64,000 nt of DNA from Moritella marina ATCC 15381 (GTDB lineage: Bacteria > Pseudomonadota > Gammaproteobacteria > Enterobacterales > Moritellaceae), in the NCBI RefSeq assembly GCF_008931805.1, contig NZ_CP044399.1:2839370-2903369 (forward strand), in the 5' to 3' direction. The position numbers were made by a program, and so were the translations under genes. This document shows positions 1 through 8,144 of this stretch, piece after piece. How positions within the stretch are numbered: position 1 is the first letter of the stretch; each line of letters begins with the position of its first letter. Below the pieces are notes generated by a model. The model saw only the letters and a list, made by a program, of their open reading frames with translations. It had not been told where the DNA came from and made no database searches.

Positions 1-2329
1 TTTTTAGGCCTAATTGACGGCAAAATTCAATTATTTTCAACATCAGCGCTTTCCCTAAGCCCTGACCTTTCAAATCAGAACGCACTGAAATAGCGAATTC
101 CGCTTCACCGCTATCCCAATCAAAAATAGCCCGTACAACACCTAAGGTTTCAGACTGTCCCATCGGATTCTTCGCACTGGCAATAAACGCCATCTCACGC
201 TCGTAATCAATTTGCGTTAACATCGCCATTTCGAAATGACTGAACTTAGAACGGGCGCCAAAGTAACGTAAATAACGATCATCAGCGGTAAGTGAAGAAT
301 CAAAGACTTGATGCTGCGGTTCATCTTCATGACGAATCGGTCTTAGCAGTACCCCTTTACCATTTTTCATGGTGTAGATACTTTCCAGCTCTTTTGGATA
401 AGGTAAGATGGCTAATTTTTGCTGTGAACGACGACCACGTAAACCAATTTTAACGTTTTCAGTTTTGATGTTATACGCTGTTCGACCTAATGCTAATGGC
501 TCTAACAACAGCGATTTGATCATCGGGAAGTCAATAATCATTTGCGAAATTCGGGTTAATATTTCACACAAACCGTCCATGTTTAAACGCACTGATAAAC
601 TGCGTTCACGAATAATCCCTTGCTTGATCGTACCCACGACAAGATAACGAGACAACGCCATGTTTAACGGTGGCAGGGCTACGCCTGCATCTTGATCTAT
701 GTCCCAATCACCACCAGCTTCACCCAAACAAATAATCGGTCCAAACGCCGCATCATCAATCACTTCAATGCGGAACTTATTGATTTCATCGCGCGATAAT
801 GTCGTATCAGAGGTAATACCATAAGCGCTAAGCAGTAAGTTGATGCCCTTTTCATTCAGTTCTTTGACGCCCTTGCGCATCGCTTTATCAATCATCATTT
901 TCGCGTCAGTCATCGCATCTGGATTTAAGTCTGCTAAAGTTTCAGGTGTTTGAATCAGTTGCTTTTGGTGACGTCTAAATTTAACGATGTAGTTAAACGC
1001 ATTAACCGCGACTTCAGGCGTGCCATAAGATGGAATACCCGCTTTAATTAACGTCTGGCGGGCAATGCGACCACTCGTTTCACCCATCCATGAGGTGAAT
1101 ATAATCGGCCCTTTTTTATTGTTTTTAACTAACTGTGGGATCAACTTTTCAGCCGTCGCCTGGCATGACTCAGTGACTTGCGGCGCATGGATAATCAGTA
1201 ACGCATCGTATTGTGCATCTTCAAGAACAATATCAATTACTTTACTGTAGGCCTGCGCATCAACACCGCCCAGAATATTGATCGGGTTCATTGCCGTGAT
1301 TTTACCCGGAAATGCTTTTAACAATTTCTGTTCTGTTTCATAACTCAGTTCTGCTAACTTACAACCTGATTTGATAAGCACATCGATAGCCATATAGGCA
1401 GGCGAACCACCGTTGGAAATGATCAGCATTTTATCGCCACGTACAGAGCGTTTGATCGTGGCAACCGTTTTGATAGCCGACAATAATTCAAACGTATCAT
1501 TTACGCGTAGCATACCCGAACGTTGAAATGCCGCAGTATAAGCTGTGTTATAAGAAACTTTGTTTCTGCGATCTTGTAATTGCTCGGTTGCCCCACCAAT
1601 GTTTGAACTTGAACGTACCACCACAATTGGTTTTTTAAATGCCGCGGCTCTGGCTGCAGACATAAAGCGGCGTGTATCGATAATATTATCAACATACAAA
1701 GCTATCGATTTAGTAAAACGGTCACGGCTTAAATAATCGATTAAATCGGCAAAATTCACATCAATACGGGTACCAATGGAAATGAAGCAAGAGAAGCCCA
1801 CACCACGAGTTTCGGCCCAATCGATCATCGAGGTAGCAAATGCCGCAGATTGAGAGATCACCGCAACATCACCGGCAGGTGGCGCGACGTGAGCGACACT
1901 GACATTTAATTTTAACCTTGGGTTTAATATCCCTAAGCTGCTTGGCCCTAATACACGGATATTATACTTTGCCGCAATTAAGCCCACCTTTTCCCAGATA
2001 TCGGCATTGCCTTCATAGGGTTCATCACTAAATAAAATAACCGCTTTACAGCCAATCTCACCGAGTTCTTTGATTATTTTCGGTGCAAAGCGGATCGGCG
2101 TACAGATAGCGCCAAGATCGGGCGCTATCGGTAAATCACTTGGTTTCTCGTACGCTAAAATCCCACAGACATTATTAGCCTTTAATGATACCGGCATAAT
2201 CGGACCATCGTACTGACTGGCTATTAAATTTTTAACGACCCAATAACCAATACTCTCGGTGCTATTTTTAGCACCAATAACGGCTATTGACGAAGGTTCT
2301 AATAATGCTTTTATATTCAATTGGGACAT
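1..2329 (-). CDS. yfiQ: Pat/YfiQ-family protein lysine acetyltransferase (partial, 3' end outside window)
   Basis: Minus-strand reading from the ATG at 2329 (MSQLNIKALLEPSSIAVIGA) stays open for 776 codons and runs off the left edge. By eye the order is a CoA-binding Rossmann domain (about residues 10-130), a succinyl-CoA-synthetase-like part (about 150-450), an ATP-grasp-like part (about 470-680) and a GNAT domain whose acetyl-CoA loop LKGQGLGKAL lies just before the edge. In this family the synthetase part senses acetyl-CoA and the GNAT domain acetylates lysines, classically on acetyl-CoA synthetase. Relatives are near 880-900 residues, so roughly the last 110 are missing here. The start lies 17 nt after the stop of the crotonase gene, so the two are probably cotranscribed. 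The ribosome-binding site is weak. The family assignment is firm; the substrate is inferred. Confidence 0.9.
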   Translation of the reverse strand, partial: MSQLNIKALLEPSSIAVIGAKNSTESIGYWVVKNLIASQYDGPIMPVSLKANNVCGILAYEKPSDLPIAPDLGAICTPIRFAPKIIKELGEIGCKAVILFSDEPYEGNADIWEKVGLIAAKYNIRVLGPSSLGILNPRLKLNVSVAHVAPPAGDVAVISQSAAFATSMIDWAETRGVGFSCFISIGTRIDVNFADLIDYLSRDRFTKSIALYVDNIIDTRRFMSAARAAAFKKPIVVVRSSSNIGGATEQLQDRRNKVSYNTAYTAAFQRSGMLRVNDTFELLSAIKTVATIKRSVRGDKMLIISNGGSPAYMAIDVLIKSGCKLAELSYETEQKLLKAFPGKITAMNPINILGGVDAQAYSKVIDIVLEDAQYDALLIIHAPQVTESCQATAEKLIPQLVKNNKKGPIIFTSWMGETSGRIARQTLIKAGIPSYGTPEVAVNAFNYIVKFRRHQKQLIQTPETLADLNPDAMTDAKMMIDKAMRKGVKELNEKGINLLLSAYGITSDTTLSRDEINKFRIEVIDDAAFGPIICLGEAGGDWDIDQDAGVALPPLNMALSRYLVVGTIKQGIIRERSLSVRLNMDGLCEILTRISQMIIDFPMIKSLLLEPLALGRTAYNIKTENVKIGLRGRRSQQKLAILPYPKELESIYTMKNGKGVLLRPIRHEDEPQHQVFDSSLTADDRYLRYFGARSKFSHFEMAMLTQIDYEREMAFIASAKNPMGQSETLGVVRAIFDWDSGEAEFAISVRSDLKGQGLGKALMLKIIEFCRQLGLK

Positions 2330-2346
2330 AGTTATAAGATCGCCTG

Positions 2347-3243
2347 TTAAATACTACGTTTTCTATAGGGTAATGATTTTTTGATAAAATTACGAGTTAC
2401 TGCCGCAATTTGATTCCACTTTCCCATGACTTTTTTCTGTGTTTGCGTTTCTATTACAAGGGCCGCTTGCTCTGATGCCACCCAGGTCTCATTCAATAAT
2501 GATTTAGCTGCGACAATGGCGTCTGGAGAACGTGTTTTAATACTATCAACAAAGGTCATAGCGGCCGCCATTGGATCGTCACAAACATGTGTCACTAATC
2601 CATATTTTTCCGCTTCAGAACCGCTAAATTTACGTCCTGTCATGGTGAGTTCTTTGGCAATATCAATACGGGTAAGTTCACGCATCGTCACCATACCGCT
2701 CATATCTGGGATTAATCCCCATTTAATTTCCATCACTGAAAATTCGCAATCTGCAGTGCTGTATCGAAAATCAGCGCCGAGTGCTATTTGTAATCCGCCA
2801 CCAAAACACACACCGTGCGTCACCGCAATGACAGGTACTGGAATTTGACGCCACAGATAACCGACTTTTTGAGCCAGATTAGCGAGTTCGCCTTCTTCAC
2901 GTTTTAATAGTTTGCCGGGATTGAGGGGATTTTTGATAATACTTTTAACATCAAGACCAGCGCAGAACACCTTACCATCACCGCGAACGATCACTGCTCG
3001 GATGGCTTTGTTATCAGCAAGTTCTGTCGCGGTATTATCTAATGCATGGAACATATCCATGTCGAGTGCATTATATTTAGCGCCTCGATTGAGGGTGACT
3101 ATCGCCACTTCATCGATGATTTTCACGGTTACGCGTGGCTGCTTTACTGTAGGTTGCTTTGCTGTAGATTGCTTTGCTGTAGATTGCTTTGCTGTAGATT
3201 GCTTTGCTGTAGATTGATTTTTTGTAGTTTGATTCTTTGGCAT
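2347..3243 (-). CDS. Crotonase/enoyl-CoA hydratase-isomerase family protein with repeat-coded N-terminal tail
   Basis: A 298-residue crotonase-superfamily protein. The core starts near residue 40 (VTVKIIDEVAIVTL), shows the oxyanion-hole segments VFCAGLD and CFGGGLQIALGAD, and has an active-site loop EIKWGLIPDMSG with the acidic residues expected of hydratases/isomerases. The acyl-CoA substrate cannot be told from sequence. The first 38 residues are a basic Lys/Gln/Ser/Thr tail of repeated KQSTA units, absent from ordinary crotonases and coded by a 15-bp tandem repeat. The ATG at 3243 is supported by AAGGAG nine bases upstream, and no alternative Met lies between the tail and the core. It precedes the Pat gene by 17 nt, hinting at a link between acyl-CoA metabolism and protein acetylation (inference). 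Confidence 0.85.
   Translation of the reverse strand: MPKNQTTKNQSTAKQSTAKQSTAKQSTAKQPTVKQPRVTVKIIDEVAIVTLNRGAKYNALDMDMFHALDNTATELADNKAIRAVIVRGDGKVFCAGLDVKSIIKNPLNPGKLLKREEGELANLAQKVGYLWRQIPVPVIAVTHGVCFGGGLQIALGADFRYSTADCEFSVMEIKWGLIPDMSGMVTMRELTRIDIAKELTMTGRKFSGSEAEKYGLVTHVCDDPMAAAMTFVDSIKTRSPDAIVAAKSLLNETWVASEQAALVIETQTQKKVMGKWNQIAAVTRNFIKKSLPYRKRSI
3137..3241 (-). repeat. 15-bp tandem repeat inside the crotonase 5' coding end
   Basis: Seven consecutive 15-bp units, consensus gattgctttgctgta on the plus strand. The three units from 3167 to 3211 are identical and the outer ones degenerate. Read on the minus strand each unit codes five residues of the KQSTA type. Because the unit is a multiple of three, copy-number change would lengthen or shorten the tail without breaking the frame. 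Confidence 0.9.
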
Positions 3244-3416
3244 CTCTTAACACTCCTTGTATTAGATTCAATAATAAACCATATAACAAGATAGTAGAGT
3301 AAAGAACCCCTTTAGTTCATGACATATCTCAAGCTTTCATACTCTTAGAGTAATTGCCCGAATTTTATTGAAATACCATACTTAGGTTCAACTATAGTGG
3401 CTACTATAAGTTTTAC

Positions 3417-4508
3417 TTAAAACCACACCATAGTTTGTGCTGCAAGACCAAGTTTATTTTCACCACCATAGCTTGCACCAAGGTCAAGTTGGAAAACATT
3501 AAACGGCGATAAGCCTACGCCTGCAGTAAAGACTTGGCTTTTATTGCCTTGTAAATCGTGCATATAACCTGCACGAAATTGTATAGCTGACTCGAAACCT
3601 ATTTCACCACCAATTTTCAGCATTTGAGAATCGTCAAAACTATCGCCAATCCCAGATAATGTATCCATATCTTCATAACGCTGTGTGGCATTTAAATCAA
3701 CATCCATCGCAAGCGTGGCATAATCACTGCTCCAACTAATGCCTGTCGTTACGACGGGATGCAAGTTATAACTCGCACTCGATCCATTCATTGGTTTTAA
3801 ATCGACTGATTGTGGTATTAAGTTTTTCACTGCCGCGCCAACACTTAAACCATACAACAATCCCACTTCCATACCTAAATCAAGGTTAAAACCTTTTTCG
3901 TCACTGCTTGCACCGTCTTTATATTTGTCAGGATCAAAATCATTCACAACTTCAGAATAATTATAAGTAGAAAAAACGTTATATTTCGGTGAAAAACCAA
4001 AATGCATGCCACCGTAACGAGTATCAAACTTGCGCGCAAACGTCATTCCGACTTCTAAAACTGAGATCGCGTATACGCTTACTTTAGAATTACTGTCATT
4101 GGCAACAACATCAGCAAATGCTAATGAATCGGCATAACCTTTAATAAAGACATTGGTGGAGTAATAACGTGTAGGTACGGATGCAACGAGGCCAAAGCCA
4201 GTTTCGTAATAAGCTTTATCACCAATTAGTTCTAATGGATCAGACGGTAGGTCATTAAATAAATCATCTTCATCATCAATTTGTAAACCGAGCACAGGAG
4301 CCAGTAAGCCAAAGTCATCACGTACGTCATGTTTTGCCGCCATTGCCGGGTTATGAAACGAAGCGGTGACATAATCTGCCGTCGTGACACCAACGCCACC
4401 CATTGCATATGAACGTGCATCAAACTCCGTCGCCAATAGTGAACAACTTGTAAATGCAATCCCTAGAGATAGAGGTAACAGTAATGCTTGGCGACGTTGA
4501 ATGTTCAT
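3417..4508 (-). CDS. TraF-like (F-plasmid TraF_2 family) outer-membrane beta-barrel protein
   Basis: Predicted exported protein of 363 residues. Starting at the ATG at 4508 gives a clear signal peptide (MNIQRRQALLLPLSLG, then a hydrophobic run ending near LLATEFDARS). A longer reading from 4559 adds 17 residues in front of the signal and is less likely. The mature protein opens with ARSYAMGGVGVTTADYVTASFHNPA, split here as the MGGVGV and NPA motifs typical of OmpP1/FadL-like and TraF_2 barrels, and the rest alternates in beta-strand fashion, ending in aromatic MVWF. Despite the family name there is no conjugation gene nearby, so this is a chromosomal homologue of unknown substrate. Confidence is good for barrel and export, moderate for the family name. 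Confidence 0.7.
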   Translation of the reverse strand: MNIQRRQALLLPLSLGIAFTSCSLLATEFDARSYAMGGVGVTTADYVTASFHNPAMAAKHDVRDDFGLLAPVLGLQIDDEDDLFNDLPSDPLELIGDKAYYETGFGLVASVPTRYYSTNVFIKGYADSLAFADVVANDSNSKVSVYAISVLEVGMTFARKFDTRYGGMHFGFSPKYNVFSTYNYSEVVNDFDPDKYKDGASSDEKGFNLDLGMEVGLLYGLSVGAAVKNLIPQSVDLKPMNGSSASYNLHPVVTTGISWSSDYATLAMDVDLNATQRYEDMDTLSGIGDSFDDSQMLKIGGEIGFESAIQFRAGYMHDLQGNKSQVFTAGVGLSPFNVFQLDLGASYGGENKLGLAAQTMVWF

Positions 4509-4798
4509 CAGCTCATGAATCCTTATGATATTTGAATCGCGATATATCTTTAATCGCACAAATTATAATATTTATATCGTCAGCTCTGCTGACAACTTTA
4601 GGCAATTCGTCTTGCCGCCTAAAATATACAAATAAACATGCGATTTATGTGCCAATTAGTCATGGTAGGAATAATATGTAATACGGTGTGTATGTTCAGT
4701 AATGCAGCAGTCAAACTGTAAATATGAGTTTTTTATTGACCTTTGCAGAGTGATTATCTAAAGTAGGAATCGTTATTATCAACATAACAATGTATTTA

Positions 4799-4886
4799 GG
4801 TGACGTGTCCGAGTGGCTGAAGGAGCACGCCTGGAAAGCGTGTAAAGGGCAACCTTTCGAGAGTTCGAATCTCTCCGTCACCGCCA
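4799..4886 (+). tRNA. tRNA-Ser (anticodon GGA)
   Basis: An 88-nt cloverleaf with a 7-bp acceptor stem (ggtgacg at 4799-4805 with cgtcacc at 4876-4882), discriminator G at 4883 and encoded CCA at 4884-4886. The anticodon arm is cacgc-ctGGAaa-gcgtg. A long variable arm and the T-loop ttcgaat are present, as expected for a class II serine tRNA. It marks the left side of an accessory-looking stretch, but I see no second copy of its 3' end that would be an attachment site. Confidence 0.95.
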
Positions 4887-4993
4887 TTACTTCTATATAA
4901 ATCAAGACGTTAAATTAAAACGTATTCAAGAAGTATGCATGAATGTATGCAATAAAATAACCTTTAGCACTTGTTGTTAGAGGTTTTTTTGGT

Positions 4994-5305
4994 CTATTTA
5001 TACTCCTCACATTGAAGTACACGCTCGTGCACAACCACTGTATTCAAATCTGTTCTTAATGGCTCTATCTGCTGCAGGCTTAACAGCGCTGCTGTAATCG
5101 GAACATATGCCGCGTCACCTTTAACCTCTGACGTTCCGTAGATTATATCGACACCTGCGTTAATGACTTGCTGGTTAAATAACCCTGAGGAAACAGCTTG
5201 CCCAATAAAAGCCCATATGAGTGCAATAAGCCAGCCTATACCGAAGAACATTAAACTTACAACACCAAGTACAGTTATTGCAGCAGTATTATGCGCCCCC
5301 TCCAC
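4994..5305 (-). CDS. Hypothetical small membrane protein
   Basis: Open frame of 103 codons starting at a GTG (5305). A hydrophobic segment (about residues 10-38, containing GIGWLIALIWAFIGQAV) would form one or two membrane spans, followed by a soluble tail ending HERVLQCEEYK. No convincing ribosome-binding site precedes the GTG. I do not recognise the family. It sits between tRNA-Ser and a frameshifted gene, in a stretch rich in broken genes, so it may itself be a remnant. Confidence 0.35.
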   Translation of the reverse strand: MEGAHNTAAITVLGVVSLMFFGIGWLIALIWAFIGQAVSSGLFNQQVINAGVDIIYGTSEVKGDAAYVPITAALLSLQQIEPLRTDLNTVVVHERVLQCEEYK

Positions 5306-5398
5306 TTCAGTTAACTTACAGTTACTTACATTGCCTTACTTAAAGTTAAACCCATAAGAAGTATATTTTAGACTTCAACTAAGTAAGGAAACTAAATA

Positions 5399-6105
5399 AT
5401 GAAAAAAGTATTGTCGTTATTGGCACTAACTTCATTTTTTACTGCCGCGGGCGGTTCTGTAAGTAATGATATAGTGATTGAGAACACGCTAAAAAAAGTA
5501 AAGGTGGCGCCAGAGATTGAAGAAACTGTCGATTTAGCAACGGATTCTATGGACTGGTATTTATTTTATGGGGGTAAAGCTTCACCGGAAGTAATGACTA
5601 TATATCTGCACCTTATCTAATTAATGGTGCAGTTCATCGATGCGCAACACCAGCGACAGCGAGTGAGTGTACTGCCTCATATATTTCTCCGTATGATTTC
5701 AGTTATATCGATGAAAACGGTGAGCATGCATCTTCTTTCGAGAAAGTGAGCGCGGAGCAGACTACTCTTGGCCTTGCGCATTTTCTAAAAAGCGAAGGAG
5801 ATGGTTTTGGCTTCGATGTGCAAATCCCCGCACCGGGAAAATATATGGTCACACTCTTCCATCACGGCTGGATGTCATCTAGCAAGATGGAAGTTTGCAC
5901 CGAATCTCAGTGTAAAAAGCAATTTTTAAAACAGATTATTGCTGGCGGTAAATATTTCACAATAAATAAAGTAAAAGCCGAAGTCACGACAACTGGTGAC
6001 AATGAAACGGTTAAATTTACCTTTAAACGTCAACCGCGTCAGTACGATTATAAAGGGACTAATTGGCAGGTACTAGAATCGGTAAAATTGGAGAAAATAC
6101 AATGA
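5399..6105 (+). pseudogene. Secreted beta-sandwich-like protein interrupted by one frameshift
   Basis: The ATG at 5399 follows a good Shine-Dalgarno (aaggaa) and gives a signal peptide MKKVLSLLALTSFFTAAGG; this frame stops at 5620. The frame one base back is open from 5578, just after a TAA at 5575, through to TGA at 6105. It continues the protein smoothly (NDYISAPYLINGAVHRC onward). One missing base between about 5578 and 5593 explains the break. The restored protein is about 235 residues, with a C-terminal half that looks like a beta-sandwich and paired cysteines (VCTESQC). Its stop overlaps the ATG of the protease gene by 4 bp (ATGA), so the two were translationally coupled. I do not recognise the family. 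A sequencing error is possible. Confidence 0.65.
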
Positions 6106-7211
6106 AATCATTAAAAAATATCGCCATCTTATCACTACTGCCTACCTCAGCATTCGCTATTGGCTTACTTGATCGTGGTGCTGACTTATACGATACCAGT
6201 AGCTTACGACATAGCATGCAAGGTAATGGTTTCGCTGTAGTCAAAGGCAGTTGTTGTACTGGTACTTTGATTGACCCATATTGGGTTATTACCGCTGATC
6301 ACGTTAGTTCTTCAAAATGGTCTGTCAATAAATATGAAGAAAAGACAGAAGGCAATTACACGATTGTCGCTCAACAAAAGACTCAGCTAGACATGACAAA
6401 TGACCCCTGGGGAAAAGTGAAATGGATTATTAAAGACAAGCATGGCGAGAACATAGATCTAGCCATATTTAAGCTGAATAAGCCATTTGATATCATCAAG
6501 CCCGCTGAGATTTATGATTTCAGAAAGCTTGGTTTTGAACTGGGCGGTAAACTTGGCTACGTACCGAACCGAAGCGGTAGTCAACAAATTGTCGGTACTT
6601 TTACGCATCGTGCAGATAAAGACTATAAAACTTGGCCTAGAACGGGTTGGCTTGATGTGAGTTATACGGGGCTTCCTCATACCAAATATGAATCTGATAT
6701 TGCAGGAGGAGATAGTGGCTCAGGTGTCTATGTTGAGCATAAGGATAAAATCTATTTAGTCGGAGCAATGGCAATGACCTTCCGAGTTGGCTCGAAGACA
6801 GGTCAATCAGGTATGAGTGCATCCTATTTTTTAGAGCAGATTGAAAAGATCATGGCTGATAATGCTTATATCAAATCTTTATCACTGCAAGACTGGAAAG
6901 TTGAGACAAGCAAACTACAAGAAGTTTTCCATTCATCTCCATATGTTGAGAATTATGTTGAGGAATCGTTCAAGTCGGTAGTTGGTGATAAGTACAGAAT
7001 ATCATTCGATGTTAATGCTGCGGCTAAATACGATATCGAAGTTGAAGGTCGAAAAATATCTTTTGACAGAGTTCAAAATGAAGAAGTGCTTTATACCGAG
7101 TTGGTATCAACTGATGGTGAACTAAACATTAAGCTTACTAACAAAAGTGATATTGAAAATGGTGTTAAAAACCCTGCTGATTTCGCTGGTGTTTTTATTC
7201 ACAAACTATAA
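6102..7211 (+). CDS. Secreted trypsin-like serine protease (S1 family)
   Basis: A 369-residue protein read from the ATG at 6102, which overlaps the previous stop and yields a signal peptide MKSLKNIAILSLLPTSAFAI. A start at 6063 would put 13 polar residues before it. The chymotrypsin fold triad is visible: His67 in VITADHVSS, Asp119 in NIDLAIFKL and Ser205 in GGDSGSG. The Cys51-Cys52 pair near the N-terminus is unusual. The C-terminal 100 residues (from about 270) form a separate beta-rich domain like those that target secreted proteases. Its coupled upstream partner is also secreted and beta-rich and may be an accessory or inhibitor (inference). Active-site residues are intact, so the enzyme is likely functional if still transcribed. 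Confidence 0.85.
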   Translation: MKSLKNIAILSLLPTSAFAIGLLDRGADLYDTSSLRHSMQGNGFAVVKGSCCTGTLIDPYWVITADHVSSSKWSVNKYEEKTEGNYTIVAQQKTQLDMTNDPWGKVKWIIKDKHGENIDLAIFKLNKPFDIIKPAEIYDFRKLGFELGGKLGYVPNRSGSQQIVGTFTHRADKDYKTWPRTGWLDVSYTGLPHTKYESDIAGGDSGSGVYVEHKDKIYLVGAMAMTFRVGSKTGQSGMSASYFLEQIEKIMADNAYIKSLSLQDWKVETSKLQEVFHSSPYVENYVEESFKSVVGDKYRISFDVNAAAKYDIEVEGRKISFDRVQNEEVLYTELVSTDGELNIKLTNKSDIENGVKNPADFAGVFIHKL

Positions 7212-7269
7212 TTTTTCACTCTCAATGTAAGCTTTTAAATAATTTTTTGTAAGCTTAAAAAGCCGCTAA

Positions 7270-7443
7270 AATGGAATACCCTACTCTGCATTTGATTTAA
7301 TTTGGCAGAAATATGCATTTCCAACCTTGAATGTACAAATAGCTGCTGCGCCAAAGCATTTACGTGGTAGCTACTTTGGTGCTGCGGCTATTTACGGTTT
7401 AGGCTTTGCACTTACGCCTTTAGTTGGAGGCATTATTTATTGA
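7270..7443 (+). pseudogene. C-terminal fragment of an MFS transporter
   Basis: A short open frame bounded by stops reads NGIPYSAFDLIWQKY, then FPTLNVQIAAAPKHLRG and SYFGAAAIYGLGFALTPLVG, ending IIY-stop at 7443. The APKHLRGSYFGAA segment and following glycine-rich helix are characteristic of the last third of drug-type major facilitator transporters. The first two thirds are gone. An intact terminator follows, supporting a true 3' end. Confidence 0.7.
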
Positions 7444-7451
7444 AATTAGAG

Positions 7452-7481
7452 CCGCATGCCAATTGGCATGTGGTTTTTTTT
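7452..7481 (+). terminator. Rho-independent terminator after the MFS fragment
   Basis: Near-perfect 11-bp inverted repeat (7452-7462 with 7463-7473) followed by eight T residues. It sits 8 nt after the stop codon of the truncated transporter. Confidence 0.75.
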
Positions 7482-7576
7482 GATGCTTTCATTTCTAGTA
7501 AGGCTTTGTAAGCTAGTGTAAGCTATCTCGTTTCGTCATAAACACTGTAGAAAGTAAGTTATAGGGTTTATTCTTT

Positions 7577-8004
7577 ATGGATATTCAATCAGGTCTTGGT
7601 TCACTTTGTCGATTAATTTCGATGAAATCGACAAAACGTTTTCATGCACAGCTAGAAGAACGAGGTGTTATTATTACACCAGAGCAGCATATATCATTGC
7701 GAGTGTTGCAAAGTCAGATGAATTTCATCAAAGTGAATTGATGTCTTTAACGTTTTGAGCGAGTGACAAATCTAAGATTAGCCGTATTGTACAACGTCTT
7801 GTTACTGCTGAATATTTAAGTCTTAGTAATGATGAGATTGATCGTCGTTCGAAGATTTTACGCTTGATTCCTGAAGGCGGTAAAGTAGCGTCGTTACTAA
7901 AATAAGCCGCTGAATTAAACGTTGAGCTTTACAATGAACTGTTTACTGAAGAAGAATTAAAAACACTTCAAACATCTCTTAATAAAGTTCTTAATGCCCT
8001 TTAA
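7577..8004 (+). pseudogene. Inactivated MarR-family regulator
   Basis: From the ATG at 7577 (MDIQSGLGSLCRLISMKS) the frame breaks after about 50 codons. The neighbouring frame continues with MarR winged-helix text (ASDKSKISRIVQRLVTAEY, then LSNDEIDRRSKILRLIPEGG) but contains in-frame TGA (after MSLTF) and TAA (after VASLLK) stops before ending ELKTLQTSLNKVLNAL at 8004. One frameshift and two stops make it dead. MarR genes often control an adjacent MFS efflux pump, so this and the MFS fragment were probably one locus that decayed together. Confidence 0.75.
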
Positions 8005-8144
8005 GCCCCCCATCATAAATGATTAAAACTTGTCAAGTTACTCTCTATTGTCGACGACTGAGCAGCTTACAAAAATACACTTGAGACAAATGCCATTCGT
8101 CCGTAAGCTTTCTTTTCCTGTTTATTACTTGTTTGAGAAAGCCA

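Noticed and set aside
3046-3294. Plus-strand frame rich in CRLLC repeats
   Set aside because: It is antisense to the 15-bp repeat of the crotonase gene, which has the better start, ribosome-binding site and family match.
4860-4886. tRNA 3' end as phage/island attachment site with a matching attR
   Set aside because: I looked for a repeat of the T-arm and acceptor end through 18.5 kb and found none; no integrase gene is present.
5570-5600. Programmed -1 ribosomal frameshift in the secreted protein gene
   Set aside because: The G5 run at 5570-5574 lies before a stop (TAA 5575) in the second frame, so slipping there would terminate; no heptameric slippery site or clear downstream structure is seen in the permitted window 5578-5593.
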